From positions 1 through 53,199 of the forward strand of contig NZ_JAPONB010000014.1 in assembly GCF_026676115.1 (NCBI RefSeq): 53,199 nucleotides of DNA, in the 5' to 3' direction. Made by a program: the position numbers and the translations under genes. This DNA comes from Salinimicrobium sp. TH3 (lineage in GTDB: Bacteria > Bacteroidota > Bacteroidia > Flavobacteriales > Flavobacteriaceae). The notes under the pieces were generated by a model. The model saw only the letters and a list, made by a program, of their open reading frames with translations, was not told the DNA's origin and searched no databases. How positions within the stretch are numbered: the first letter of the stretch is position 1; the number at the start of each line of letters is the position of its first letter. Shown in pieces: positions 33,885 through 42,369 of this stretch.

Positions 33885-34232
33885 TTAAACCTTTGGGGGC
33901 GGATAGAATTTGTCACGGGAAATAGAAAAAATCCCCGGCGCCCGGTAACTGTGTTTTTTGAAGTTGTTGTGGGTAACGGTATTGGCCTCCTCGCCTGGCT
34001 TAAAGTCAAAAGCCACCTGGCACAGGTAGTCAAATGCAAAATGAGATTCTAAATCGGTCTGGGCAAACTCATCGGCAGAATCCTTTTCAAGTTGCTGTTT
34101 AGGACACATTTTGTTTACCAGCGTTACTTCGGAAGCACTATAAATGATCCCTAAGAATTTTGCATCTATCGACACCATCTTTCCAAGGAAAAGAAGCACG
34201 AAAAATGCCGCTATGTAGTTTTTAAAACCCAT
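33885..34232 (-). CDS. Small membrane-anchored protein of unknown function, near-leaderless
   Basis: The ATG at 34232 (115 residues) is preferred to a TTG 9 nt upstream. One N-terminal hydrophobic helix (about 4-20) is followed by a region with MCPKQQ and LDYLC-like elements (Cys at about 43 and 71) and a conserved-looking FYPPP end. The predicted transcription start, about 34234 from the -7 element at 34246-34239, would leave a 2-nt leader. It is the first gene of the doxX-dsrE-tlpA run and lies under a CRP-type box. Function unknown. Confidence 0.7.
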   Translation of the reverse strand: MGFKNYIAAFFVLLFLGKMVSIDAKFLGIIYSASEVTLVNKMCPKQQLEKDSADEFAQTDLESHFAFDYLCQVAFDFKPGEEANTVTHNNFKKHSYRAPGIFSISRDKFYPPPKV

Positions 34233-34238
34233 GAGGAG

Positions 34239-34283
34239 CAAAAGTAATAATTGACCTGAAAAATATGTGTCACATTTGTTACA
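34239..34283 (-). promoter_or_regulatory. CRP-type box plus -7 element, promoter of the doxX-dsrE-tlpA operon
   Basis: On the minus strand TGTAAC-AAAT-GTGACA (34283-34268) is followed after exactly 21 nt by TACTTTTG (34246-34239), the same -7 sequence as at tauE. The box is palindromic with one mismatch. It could also affect the divergent lipoprotein gene at 34373, from whose possible -7 element (34322-34329) it lies at about -60. Confidence 0.7.
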
Positions 34284-34372
34284 TAAGGTTCATAAGGTTT
34301 TGGGAAGAACAGGTTTTTAGGTATTTTAGTAGATTGAAAATAACCAAATAATTTAATTAATCGATCAAAATT

Positions 34373-34687
34373 ATGAAAACCAGTATTTTAAAGACTGTAA
34401 TGTTCTCTATCACCCTTTTGTTCTTTGCTTGTGGGGAAAGCACAGATGTTGTGGAATCCGGAACTTATCAAGGAACTATTAAGGAAGTAGAGCCATCTAA
34501 GACCGAGATCTATGTAGAGACAGATGATGATCAAATCCTTGAGCTCTATTTCTCAGACAATACGGAACTTACCCGGGATGGAAGTACAGTAGAGTTCTCA
34601 ACTTTGGAGGAAGGAATGAGAGTTGAAGTTGATGTAGAAAAAGAAGGTAAAAGACTTAATCCGCTTGCTGTGCGGGTTCTAGAATAA
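34373..34687 (+). CDS. Small OB-fold-like lipoprotein
   Basis: The 104-residue precursor has a lipobox LLFFAC (Cys20). The mature domain is all-beta with GTYQGTIKEVEPSKTEIYVE and alternating charged residues, similar to DUF5666-type domains. It ends 2 bp before the DUF2231 gene, so the two form an operon. It is divergent from the box-controlled small membrane protein gene. Function unknown. Confidence 0.75.
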   Translation: MKTSILKTVMFSITLLFFACGESTDVVESGTYQGTIKEVEPSKTEIYVETDDDQILELYFSDNTELTRDGSTVEFSTLEEGMRVEVDVEKEGKRLNPLAVRVLE

Positions 34688-34689
34688 AT

Positions 34690-35178
34690 ATGGAAGAAAT
34701 ACCAGATTTTTGGCGGACAGAGGTTTTTCACCCTCTGTCTGTTCATTTTCCCATCGCCCTGCTGGTGGTGGCTTTTCTATTTAAAGTTGTTGCTCTAAAA
34801 TACTCCCGGGAGGTTTGGGAGCGGGGAGGAACAGTATTACTTATTGCCGGAGTTGTGACGGTCTGGATCGCTATTTTTACCGGAAATCTGGCCGATGGTG
34901 TGGTTTCCAGGAAGATCTGCGACCCCACCGTATTAAAAGACCACGAGAATCTTGCCTGGACTACGGCCTGGCTTTTTTCTGCAGGACTGGGGGTTGACCT
35001 TTTAAGGCAACTAAAATATCCCATTTTTAGAAACCTGCTCTTTAGATTGCTTATGATCCTGTTGCTGGCTATTGGCACGGGCACCCTGGCTTATACCGGC
35101 CATCTCGGCGCCACTCTGGTTTATCAACAGGCTGCAGGAGTTTATACGCCTTCGGGAAACTGTGCCGAATTCGAGTAG
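34690..35178 (+). CDS. DUF2231 membrane protein
   Basis: The 162-residue protein has four hydrophobic helices. It shows the DUF2231 signature HPLSVHFPIALLVVAF at the N-terminus, a conserved His in the loop (LKDHENLAW) and GHLGATLVYQQAAGVY at the C-terminus. Conserved His residues could bind heme or metal; the family has no assigned role. It lies 2 bp after a lipoprotein gene and just upstream of the cstB-like operon. Confidence 0.88.
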   Translation: MEEIPDFWRTEVFHPLSVHFPIALLVVAFLFKVVALKYSREVWERGGTVLLIAGVVTVWIAIFTGNLADGVVSRKICDPTVLKDHENLAWTTAWLFSAGLGVDLLRQLKYPIFRNLLFRLLMILLLAIGTGTLAYTGHLGATLVYQQAAGVYTPSGNCAEFE

Positions 35179-35209
35179 TAAATCATTAAAGCTGAATGCC
35201 TAAACTCTC

Positions 35210-35254
35210 TGTAACCCGTGTTACTTACTAGCCTGCCTAAAAAAGCTATTTTTG
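35210..35254 (+). promoter_or_regulatory. CRP-type box plus -7 element, promoter of the cstB-like operon
   Basis: TGTAAC-CCGT-GTTACT (35210-35225) contains a perfect GTAAC-N4-GTTAC inverted repeat. Exactly 21 nt later comes TATTTTTG (35247-35254), a perfect TAnnTTTG. The spacer shares the words AGCCTGC and TAAAAAAG with that of the tauE promoter. The predicted leader is about 50 nt. Confidence 0.75.
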
Positions 35255-35308
35255 CTCTTCAATTTTTAGATCGGGTTACTCCGGTATTTTAATTTTAAAC
35301 TGATTGAT

Positions 35309-36646
35309 ATGACAATAAAACAATTTAAAGACAGTCCTCTGGCTCATTATTCTTACGCAGTGGTAAGTGAGGGAAAGATGGCACTTATAGATCCAAGTCG
35401 AAACCCACTACAGTATTATCAATACGCCGAGGAACAGGATGCAAAGATCGTTGCAGTGTTTGAAACTCATCCACATGCCGATTTTGTGAGTAGTCATTGC
35501 CAGGTGAGAGAGCAAACCGGAGCAAACATTTACGTAAGTAAATTGCTGGGGGCAGATTACGAACACCAGGCTTTTGATGAAGGTGATACTGTTAAAATGG
35601 GAAATGTAAAGTTCAAAGCTCTTAATACTCCCGGTCATTCGCCTGACAGTATTACTATTGTTGCCAAGGATGACCATAGAACAGCTCTCTTTACAGGAGA
35701 CACCCTGTTTATTGGAGATGTAGGCAGGCCCGATCTTAGGGAAAAAGCCGGTAATATGACAGCTAAAAGAGTGGAGCTGGCCAAAGCGATGTATGATACA
35801 ATGCAGAACAAGTACAATGATTTACCCGATGATGCCATTGTGTATCCGGCACATGGTGCAGGATCTCTTTGTGGAAAGAATATGAGTACAGATTCTTCAA
35901 GTACATTAGGCTATGAAAAGAAGTATAATTGGGCCTTTCAGGAGCAGACAGAAGAGAAATTTGTTGAAACTATTCTCAAGGATCAGCCATTTATTCCCCA
36001 TTACTTTGGGTTTAATGTGGATGTCAACAAAACAGGAGCAGATAATGTTCAGCAAACCAAGGCAGCTGTAAAGCTTAAGTTGTTGACAGAAAAAGTAGAA
36101 TCAGGAATTACCGTGATTGATGTTCGTGACGGAGACAAGTACAAGGAAAATCATCTGCCAAACAGTATCAACATTATGGCCCGGAATGAAGACGACAAAT
36201 ATGAAACCTGGTTAGGGGCTATTGTAAAGCCAGAGGAACCTTTTTATCTGGTGGTAGAAAGTGTGAAGCAAATAAGTGACATCCTTGAAAGGACTGCTAA
36301 AATTGGTTATGAAAAACAATTAAGAGGAATTTTAACCCTTCCAAAGGAAGCATTCCAGACTTCAGAAGAGTTCAATCTGCACGATTTTAGAGAACATAAA
36401 GACAATTATACGATTGTAGATATAAGGAATCAAAGTGAAGTTGCCGAGGGTAAAATATTTGATTCTGCTCTAACCATTCCTCTAAATGAATTGAGAGAAA
36501 GGGCAAATGAAGTTCCGGCAAATAAACCTATAGTGGTGCATTGTGCAGGTGGATACAGGTCTACTGCAGGAGCCAGTATTCTCGAGAACTTTTTTCATAA
36601 AACAGATGTTTTTGATCTAAGTGAGGATATAAAGAAGTTCAATTAA
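35309..36646 (+). CDS. CstB-like persulfide dioxygenase-rhodanese
   Basis: The 445-residue protein matches the domain order and length of Staphylococcus CstB. An MBL-fold persulfide dioxygenase (about 1-235) has ETHPHADFVSSH (His54, His56, Asp58), His110, Asp131 and His182, with Cys188 in GAGSLCGK. A rhodanese-homology domain (about 255-345) lacks a catalytic Cys (LVVESVKQ). A C-terminal rhodanese (about 350-445) has Cys412 in HCAGGYRS. The family oxidises glutathione- or low-molecular-weight persulfide to sulfite or thiosulfate. TauE and YeeE nearby could export or import the products. It is 8 bp before DUF3703. Confidence 0.92.
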   Translation: MTIKQFKDSPLAHYSYAVVSEGKMALIDPSRNPLQYYQYAEEQDAKIVAVFETHPHADFVSSHCQVREQTGANIYVSKLLGADYEHQAFDEGDTVKMGNVKFKALNTPGHSPDSITIVAKDDHRTALFTGDTLFIGDVGRPDLREKAGNMTAKRVELAKAMYDTMQNKYNDLPDDAIVYPAHGAGSLCGKNMSTDSSSTLGYEKKYNWAFQEQTEEKFVETILKDQPFIPHYFGFNVDVNKTGADNVQQTKAAVKLKLLTEKVESGITVIDVRDGDKYKENHLPNSINIMARNEDDKYETWLGAIVKPEEPFYLVVESVKQISDILERTAKIGYEKQLRGILTLPKEAFQTSEEFNLHDFREHKDNYTIVDIRNQSEVAEGKIFDSALTIPLNELRERANEVPANKPIVVHCAGGYRSTAGASILENFFHKTDVFDLSEDIKKFN

Positions 36647-36654
36647 TCCATACG

Positions 36655-37020
36655 ATGAAATTCAATTTCAGGATCCCAAAGCGGCTTAAGTACTACTATT
36701 TAAGAGAATTGGTGTTATACAAAGCTGCATTTAGCCAGGGAAACCTTGTTCATGCGTGGCATCACCTTGAACGGGCACATGTTATTGGTCAATCCTATCC
36801 ATGGGAACACACCTATGCACACTGGCTTATGCTGAAGTTTGGATTAGCAATAAAAGATGTAAAAGAGATCCTGGGGCAAATCCCCCGATTACTTGTAGGT
36901 GGGGTTAAGTCTTTTGTGGGCAAAATTCCTTTAGGAAATACAGGTGGGGCAAATGTTCCTCCCCTTAGATCTATGCCTTTGCCTGAAGATATCCAGGTGC
37001 TTTTTAAGCTGAAAATGTAA
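36655..37020 (+). CDS. DUF3703 family protein
   Basis: The 121-residue cytoplasmic protein has the DUF3703 pattern: AWHHLERAHVIGQ, a second His pair (HTYAHWLML), GQIPRLLVGGVKSF and GNTGGANVPPLRSMPLP. The several His residues could bind metal. Members occur near metal-resistance and sulfur genes but have no assigned role. It follows the cstB-like gene by 8 bp and ends before a strong terminator, so the two form an operon. Confidence 0.88.
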   Translation: MKFNFRIPKRLKYYYLRELVLYKAAFSQGNLVHAWHHLERAHVIGQSYPWEHTYAHWLMLKFGLAIKDVKEILGQIPRLLVGGVKSFVGKIPLGNTGGANVPPLRSMPLPEDIQVLFKLKM

Positions 37021-37041
37021 GAATAAAACCAAAAAAATTAT

Positions 37042-37069
37042 AAAAAAGCCACCTCAAGGTGGCTTTTTT
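37042..37069 (+). terminator. Intrinsic terminator of the cstB-like operon
   Basis: GCCACC and GGTGGC pair around TCAA, flanked by six As before and six Ts after, so the stem can extend. It follows DUF3703 by about 20 bp and precedes the carboxylase promoter. Confidence 0.92.
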
Positions 37070-37097
37070 GTTGGTCGTTATTGAAAATATCCGAAAA

Positions 37098-37125
37098 TTG
37101 ACAGACAATTTTTTTATTATATTTA
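37098..37125 (+). promoter_or_regulatory. Promoter of the acyl-CoA carboxylase operon
   Basis: A TTG (37098-37100) and TATATTTA (37118-37125, one base off TAnnTTTG) are separated by 17 nt, 25 bp before the ATG at 37151. Confidence 0.5.
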
Positions 37126-37150
37126 CCAAAAGCGCATAAAAACCGCATTT

Positions 37151-37636
37151 ATGGAAGAAAAATATAAAGTAACGGTAAACGGGAACATGGAGTTCGAATT
37201 TACTAAAGAACAAGTTGAAGCACTTGATCTGCAAAAATCGGGTGGAGGTGCAGCACATGTTTTAAAAAACAACCGTTCCTTTAAAACCCAACTTCAAAAA
37301 TCACATTTTTTAGAGAGGTCTTACACCATAAGAGTGAATTCTGAACCTTATGAAGTGAAAATATCCAATGAACTTGACCTTTTAATTGAGGAGATGGGGT
37401 TAAGTCTCGCGGCTGCACAGGTGATAAATGATATTAAAGCACCCATGCCGGGGCTTATTCTTGACGTACAGGTAAAAGAAGGAGATGAAGTGAAGGAAGG
37501 GGATTATCTTCTGGTACTGGAAGCTATGAAAATGGAAAATACGCTAACTGCACCCAGGGATGGGGTAGTAAAATCTGTAAAGGTTCAAAAAGGGGAAACT
37601 GTTGATAAGAGCCAGCTACTTATAGAAATGGAATAG
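37151..37636 (+). CDS. Biotin carboxyl carrier subunit of an acyl-CoA carboxylase
   Basis: The 161-residue protein carries a C-terminal biotinyl domain (about 92-161) with EAMKMEN and biotinylated Lys127. The N-terminal region (about 1-90) is a beta-rich interaction domain as in propionyl-CoA carboxylase-type carriers. It heads a three-gene operon with the biotin carboxylase (47 bp on) and the carboxyltransferase. It shuttles CO2 between their active sites. Confidence 0.93.
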   Translation: MEEKYKVTVNGNMEFEFTKEQVEALDLQKSGGGAAHVLKNNRSFKTQLQKSHFLERSYTIRVNSEPYEVKISNELDLLIEEMGLSLAAAQVINDIKAPMPGLILDVQVKEGDEVKEGDYLLVLEAMKMENTLTAPRDGVVKSVKVQKGETVDKSQLLIEME

Positions 37637-37683
37637 CTCTTCAAAAAGCCTTTTTTGAATACCAGCTAATTTAAAGTCTTAGA

Positions 37684-39126
37684 ATGAAAAAAATCTTAAT
37701 AGCAAACCGGGGAGAAATCGCTTTACGAGTGATGAAAACAGCCCGAAAAATGGGAATACGCACAGTTGCTGTCTTTTCTACTGCAGATCGTAATGCACCC
37801 CACGTAAAATTTGCCGATGAAGCCGTCTGCATAGGGGAGGCCCCTTCAAATCAATCCTATCTTCTTGGGGATAAGATCATAGAAGTGGCAAAAGATCTGG
37901 GGGTCGATGGAATCCATCCCGGGTACGGCTTCTTAAGTGAGAATGCAGATTTTGCCGAGAAAGTAGAACAGAATGGCATCATCTGGATTGGTCCCGGTTC
38001 AAAAGCCATAAGGATCATGGGGAGTAAGCTCGCCGCCAAAGATGCAGTAAAGGACTATGGTATTCCTATGGTTCCGGGGATTGATGAAGCAATCACAGAT
38101 CCCGAAAAAGCTAAAAAGATCGCTGTCGAAATTGGATTTCCCATCCTCATAAAGGCTTCCGCCGGCGGTGGCGGAAAAGGAATGCGGATTGTTGAAAAAG
38201 AAAAAGATCTGGAAGACCAGATGAAGCGGGCAATAAGTGAGGCTGAATCGGCTTTTGGTGACGGTTCTGTATTTATTGAAAAATACATTGGAAGTCCGCG
38301 GCATATCGAGATCCAGGTGCTTGCCGATACTCATGGAAATACTCTGCACTTTTTCGAGCGGGAGTGCAGCATACAGCGGCGCCATCAAAAGGTGGTGGAG
38401 GAAGCCCCCTCGGCAGTTCTTGACGCGAGTTTGCGCCGGGAGATGGGAGAAGCTGCAATAAAAGTTGCCAAAGCCTGCGATTACGTGGGTGCGGGAACTG
38501 TGGAATTCCTTTTGGACGAAAATAAGAATTTCTATTTCCTGGAGATGAACACGAGGTTGCAGGTGGAACACCCTGTGACCGAGTTGATCACCGGCATCGA
38601 CCTCGTAGAGCAGCAAATAAAAATAGCAAGGGGAGAAACGCTGTCTTTTTCGCAGAAGGATCTCAAGATTTCCGGCCATGCTGTGGAGTTACGGGTTTAC
38701 GCCGAAGATCCAATGGAGGATTTTATGCCTAGTGTTGGCCTTCTCGAAAGGTATAGCGGTCCTTCGGGAGAAGGGGTGAGGCTTGACGATGGTTTTGAGG
38801 AAGGTATGGAGGTGCCAATTTACTACGACCCTATGCTGGCAAAACTCATCACCTATGGAAAGACCCGTGAGGAAGCTATCCAAAGGATGTTGAAGGCAAT
38901 TAGCGAATATGAAGTGAAAGGGGTTAGTACTACCTTACCCTTTGGGAAGTTTGTTTTTGAACATGAAGCTTTTAGAAGTGGGAATTTTGATACCCATTTT
39001 GTGAAAAAATATTATTCGGCCGAAAAGCTGGAATCCCAAACCACAGAAGAAGCAGAAATAGCGGCCCTGGTCGCAATAAAGCAGTACCTGGAAGACAGGC
39101 AGCAGTTGAGATTACCCAATAAATAA
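37684..39126 (+). CDS. Biotin carboxylase subunit of an acyl-CoA carboxylase
   Basis: The 480-residue ATP-grasp enzyme carboxylates biotin with bicarbonate and ATP. It has [18 protein letters not shown], the glycine-rich loop [31 protein letters not shown] and [20 protein letters not shown]. It lacks the fused biotinyl domain, which is a separate upstream gene. The operon structure suggests propionyl-CoA (or acetyl-CoA) carboxylase; genuine acetyl-CoA carboxylase AccC cannot be excluded by this gene alone. Confidence 0.94.
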   Translation: MKKILIANRGEIALRVMKTARKMGIRTVAVFSTADRNAPHVKFADEAVCIGEAPSNQSYLLGDKIIEVAKDLGVDGIHPGYGFLSENADFAEKVEQNGIIWIGPGSKAIRIMGSKLAAKDAVKDYGIPMVPGIDEAITDPEKAKKIAVEIGFPILIKASAGGGGKGMRIVEKEKDLEDQMKRAISEAESAFGDGSVFIEKYIGSPRHIEIQVLADTHGNTLHFFERECSIQRRHQKVVEEAPSAVLDASLRREMGEAAIKVAKACDYVGAGTVEFLLDENKNFYFLEMNTRLQVEHPVTELITGIDLVEQQIKIARGETLSFSQKDLKISGHAVELRVYAEDPMEDFMPSVGLLERYSGPSGEGVRLDDGFEEGMEVPIYYDPMLAKLITYGKTREEAIQRMLKAISEYEVKGVSTTLPFGKFVFEHEAFRSGNFDTHFVKKYYSAEKLESQTTEEAEIAALVAIKQYLEDRQQLRLPNK

Positions 39127-39143
39127 TTCCGGAAGCAGAAATC

Positions 39144-40685
39144 ATGAGCCAAAATACCGAAAAGCTAAATGAAAAAATCACCGAAGCTCTTAAAGGCGGC
39201 GGTGAAAAAAGAATAGCCAAACAACACCAGCAGAAGAAACTCACCGCCCGTGAAAGGGTTGATTACCTGCTGGATGAAGGTTCTTTTGAAGAAATTGGAA
39301 TTCTGGTCACCCATCGCACGACCGACTTCGGGATGGAAGATCAGCAATATTATGGTGACGGAGTGGTCACCGGGTACGGAACCATAAATGGTAGACTCGT
39401 ATACGTATTTGCACAGGATTTTACTGTTTTTGGAGGTTCTCTATCAGAAACTCATGCCGAGAAGATCTGTAAGGTAATGGATCACGCGATGAAAGTAGGA
39501 GCTCCAATCATAGGACTTAACGATTCGGGAGGAGCAAGAATTCAGGAAGGAGTGCGCTCGCTTGGAGGTTATGCCGACATTTTTTATAGGAATGTTCAGG
39601 CATCTGGAGTTATTCCGCAGATCTCGGCAATTATGGGACCATGTGCCGGTGGCGCAGTATATTCCCCGGCCATGACAGATTTCACCCTCATGGTGCAGGA
39701 TACCAGCTATATGTTCGTGACGGGGCCCAACGTGGTAAAAACGGTAACCAATGAAGAAGTTACTTCCGAAGAACTGGGTGGGGCAAGTACCCATTCCACT
39801 AAAAGCGGGGTCACGCACCTTACATCAGCAAATGATATTGGCTGCCTGGAAGACATTAAAAAATTGCTGAGCTATCTGCCGCAGAACAACAAAGATATTT
39901 CTGAAAAGCTGCCTTATGAATTGGGCGACGAAGTGCGGGAAGAACTTGAAAACATTGTCCCCGATAGTTCCAATAAACCTTATGACATGCATGAGGTAAT
40001 CGCAGGAATTATTGATAAAGATACTTTTTTTGAAATCCATAAAAATTACGCAGATAATATTATAGTCGGCTTCGCAAGGATGGGAGGCAGGAGCATAGGA
40101 ATAGTGGCCAATCAGCCAATGAGCCTCGCGGGAGTGCTTGATGTGGAATCTTCAAGAAAAGCTGCCCGGTTTACCCGTTTCTGTGATTGTTTCAATATAC
40201 CGTTACTGGTGCTGGTGGACGTACCGGGCTTTTTGCCGGGAACCGACCAGGAATGGAACGGGATCATCCTGCACGGTGCAAAATTATTGTACGCCCTTAG
40301 TGAAGCGACCGTTCCAAGAGTGACGGTCATTACCCGAAAAGCCTATGGTGGCGCTTATGATGTGATGAATTCCAAACACATTGGTGCCGATCTTAACTAC
40401 GCATGGCCTTCAGCCGAAATCGCGGTAATGGGAGCTAAGGGTGCCAGCGAGATCATCTTCAGAAAAGAAATCAAAGCAGCCGATGATCCTGAGCTGAAAC
40501 TTTCAGAAAAAGAAAAAGAGTATGCCGAAAAATTTGCCAATCCCTTTAAAGCTGCACAACGTGGTTTCATTGATGAAGTTATCAAACCAAAAGATACCCG
40601 CAGGAAACTCTTAAAAGCATTTAGCATGCTCGAAAACAAAGAAGTGTTGCGCATTGACCGGAAGCATGGAAATATTCCACTGTAA
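39144..40685 (+). CDS. Acyl-CoA (propionyl-CoA type) carboxyltransferase beta subunit
   Basis: The 513-residue protein is a fused alpha/beta carboxyltransferase of PccB type. It has [38 protein letters not shown], a [10 protein letters not shown] element and the second-half [20 protein letters not shown] and [16 protein letters not shown]-like sequence. Such enzymes convert propionyl-CoA to methylmalonyl-CoA, feeding succinate. It is 17 bp after the biotin carboxylase gene and ends the operon. The acyl chain specificity is inferred from family. Confidence 0.94.
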   Translation: MSQNTEKLNEKITEALKGGGEKRIAKQHQQKKLTARERVDYLLDEGSFEEIGILVTHRTTDFGMEDQQYYGDGVVTGYGTINGRLVYVFAQDFTVFGGSLSETHAEKICKVMDHAMKVGAPIIGLNDSGGARIQEGVRSLGGYADIFYRNVQASGVIPQISAIMGPCAGGAVYSPAMTDFTLMVQDTSYMFVTGPNVVKTVTNEEVTSEELGGASTHSTKSGVTHLTSANDIGCLEDIKKLLSYLPQNNKDISEKLPYELGDEVREELENIVPDSSNKPYDMHEVIAGIIDKDTFFEIHKNYADNIIVGFARMGGRSIGIVANQPMSLAGVLDVESSRKAARFTRFCDCFNIPLLVLVDVPGFLPGTDQEWNGIILHGAKLLYALSEATVPRVTVITRKAYGGAYDVMNSKHIGADLNYAWPSAEIAVMGAKGASEIIFRKEIKAADDPELKLSEKEKEYAEKFANPFKAAQRGFIDEVIKPKDTRRKLLKAFSMLENKEVLRIDRKHGNIPL

Positions 40686-40831
40686 AGGTTTAAGGTTCAA
40701 AATTCGGAATTCCAGATTGGTAAAATGGCAGTAAACAAAAACTTATTGGCTTTTAGAATTTTATTAATCTAAAATCTCACGTCTAACGTCTAATGTCTCA
40801 CGTCTCACGTCTCACGTCTAAAATCTAACAT
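40686..40831 (+). repeat. Intergenic 7-bp period degenerate tandem repeats
   Basis: AGGTTTAAGGTTCAA begins right after the pccB-like stop. After spacer, nine heptamers run from 40769 to 40831 (CTAAAAT, CTCACGT, CTAACGT, CTAATGT, three further CTCACGT, CTAAAAT, CTAACAT). The array ends 6 bp before the GTG start of the next gene. The order of the two word types matches the array at 20156-20322. Confidence 0.85.
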
Positions 40832-40837
40832 CTGGTA

Positions 40838-41731
40838 GTGAAGTTTAAAAAAATTGTCTGTGTCGATTATACAAAACTCGAGCCTTGGGCCCTTGAAGCG
40901 CTTCAGGAAATGAGTGAAGAAAAGATCGTAGTGTACGATGATGAGCCGGGTTCAAAAGAGGAAACGGTTGAGCGAATTTCTAATGCAGATGCAATACTGG
41001 TTTCATGGAAAACAGAAATTTCTCAGGAAATTATTGAGCAATGTTCTAACCTGAAGTATATAGGTATGGCGTGCAGCTTATACGATGATGCTTCGGCTAA
41101 TGTTGCGGTACAATTTGCGCGAAGCAAAGGGATCACAGTAACTGGAATAAGAGATTACGGGGATCCCGGTGTAGCAGAATTCATTGTTTCTGAATTAGTG
41201 AGATTGTTCCACGGCCTGGGAGAATATCAATGGAAGGAAATGCCTGTGGAACTAACCGATAAGAAAATAGGTATCATTGGCCTGGGGGTTACAGGGCAAT
41301 TACTTGCAAAATGCCTGCTGCCGTTTGGACCGAAGCTTTTCTATTACAGCCGCACCCGAAAAAAAGATCTTGAAAATGAAATAACTTACCTGCCTCTGGA
41401 AGAATTGCTGAAAACGGTGGATGTAATTTCTCTTCACCTTCCGAAGAATACTTTTATTTTAAAGGCACCTCAATTTAAACTTTTTGGAACAGGTAAGATC
41501 CTTGTCAATACCTCCCTTGGTTTGCCATTTGAAGAAAGTGCTTTTAGTGACTGGATAAAAAAGGAGGGCAATTTTGCCATTTTTGACGGGGATGGAAAAA
41601 AGCAACTTCCCCAAGAAACCGAAAAACTTTCGCGTGTGATCACGGCCGATAAAAGTGCAGGCTGGGCGGCCGAAACCCAAAGAAGACTTTCTGAAAAGGT
41701 TTTGGAAAACGTAAGGGATTTTCTTCAGTGA
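40838..41731 (+). CDS. 2-hydroxyacid dehydrogenase-like protein lacking catalytic residues
   Basis: The 297-residue protein probably starts at GTG, since no in-frame ATG lies nearby. It has the 2-hydroxyacid dehydrogenase fold with NAD motif GLGVTG (148-153) and HLPKNTF. The usual catalytic Arg (NTSRG) is Leu227 (NTSLG), the acidic DVF-E-EP region reads FDGDGKKQLPQE, and the catalytic His of the PH-AG motif is replaced (ADKSAGW, 270-276). It may bind NAD or a ligand without dehydrogenase activity, or use another chemistry. A heptamer array lies directly upstream. Confidence 0.8.
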   Translation: MKFKKIVCVDYTKLEPWALEALQEMSEEKIVVYDDEPGSKEETVERISNADAILVSWKTEISQEIIEQCSNLKYIGMACSLYDDASANVAVQFARSKGITVTGIRDYGDPGVAEFIVSELVRLFHGLGEYQWKEMPVELTDKKIGIIGLGVTGQLLAKCLLPFGPKLFYYSRTRKKDLENEITYLPLEELLKTVDVISLHLPKNTFILKAPQFKLFGTGKILVNTSLGLPFEESAFSDWIKKEGNFAIFDGDGKKQLPQETEKLSRVITADKSAGWAAETQRRLSEKVLENVRDFLQ

Positions 41732-41785
41732 TCCCGGCATAAGGTTTCCCGATGATCTGCCCGGACATATAAATATTGGAAGTTC

Positions 41786-41793
41786 TATATTTG
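41786..41793 (+). promoter_or_regulatory. -7 promoter element upstream of the YeeE/YedE pair
   Basis: TATATTTG matches TAnnTTTG exactly and lies 17 bp before the GTG start at 41811. No CRP-type box occupies the position 21 nt upstream, unlike the other sulfur-gene promoters. Confidence 0.6.
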
Positions 41794-41810
41794 CCGCAAA
41801 TTAAGATGAG

Positions 41811-42368
41811 GTGGAATTTATTTTAGAACCCTGGCCGTGGTATGTTGCCGGTCCATTAATAGCGTTGGTGATGTTCCTGCTTATATTTATGGGCAAAAAA
41901 TTCGGTATGTCTTCCAACCTGGAAACTATGTGCAGCATGTGTGGGGCGGGTAAACAGTCCGATTACTTCAATATTGACTGGAGATCCAGTAGCTGGAACC
42001 TTGTGGTTGTTATCGGGGCTGCAATAGGGGGTTTTGTAGCTGCTCACTTGCTTTCCAACGATACTGCTGTCGCCATAGCTACAGAAACTGTTGCAGAGCT
42101 GGAGAACCTGGGCTTTAAAAGTGCAGGCAATGCCTATTTACCGGAGCAGCTATTTGGATTCGAAGCACTAAACAATTTTAAATCCCTGTCAATTCTTATT
42201 ATTGGGGGATTGCTCATTGGTTTTGGGGCCCGTTATGCTGCAGGATGTACATCTGGCCATGCTATCTCGGGCCTTAGCAACCTACAGTTACCTTCCCTCA
42301 TCGCAGTTATTGGTTTTTTCATTGGCGGTCTGGTGATGGTACATTTATTATTTCCCATAATTTTTTAA
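41811..42368 (+). CDS. YeeE/YedE thiosulfate-transporter family, N-terminal half
   Basis: The 185-residue membrane protein probably starts at GTG 17 bp after the -7 element. It has five hydrophobic helices, a Cys pair (TMCSMCGAG), and the family motif GARYAAGCTSGHAISGL with the conserved Cys that contacts thiosulfate in TsuA-type carriers. The second half of the transporter is the next gene, 1 bp away. Together they should import thiosulfate or related sulfur anions. Confidence 0.9.
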   Translation: MEFILEPWPWYVAGPLIALVMFLLIFMGKKFGMSSNLETMCSMCGAGKQSDYFNIDWRSSSWNLVVVIGAAIGGFVAAHLLSNDTAVAIATETVAELENLGFKSAGNAYLPEQLFGFEALNNFKSLSILIIGGLLIGFGARYAAGCTSGHAISGLSNLQLPSLIAVIGFFIGGLVMVHLLFPIIF

Positions 42369-42369
42369 C

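Noticed and set aside
41732-41810. CRP-type box upstream of the YeeE pair
   Set aside because: The -7 element at 41786 is good, but the DNA 21 nt upstream has no inverted repeat.
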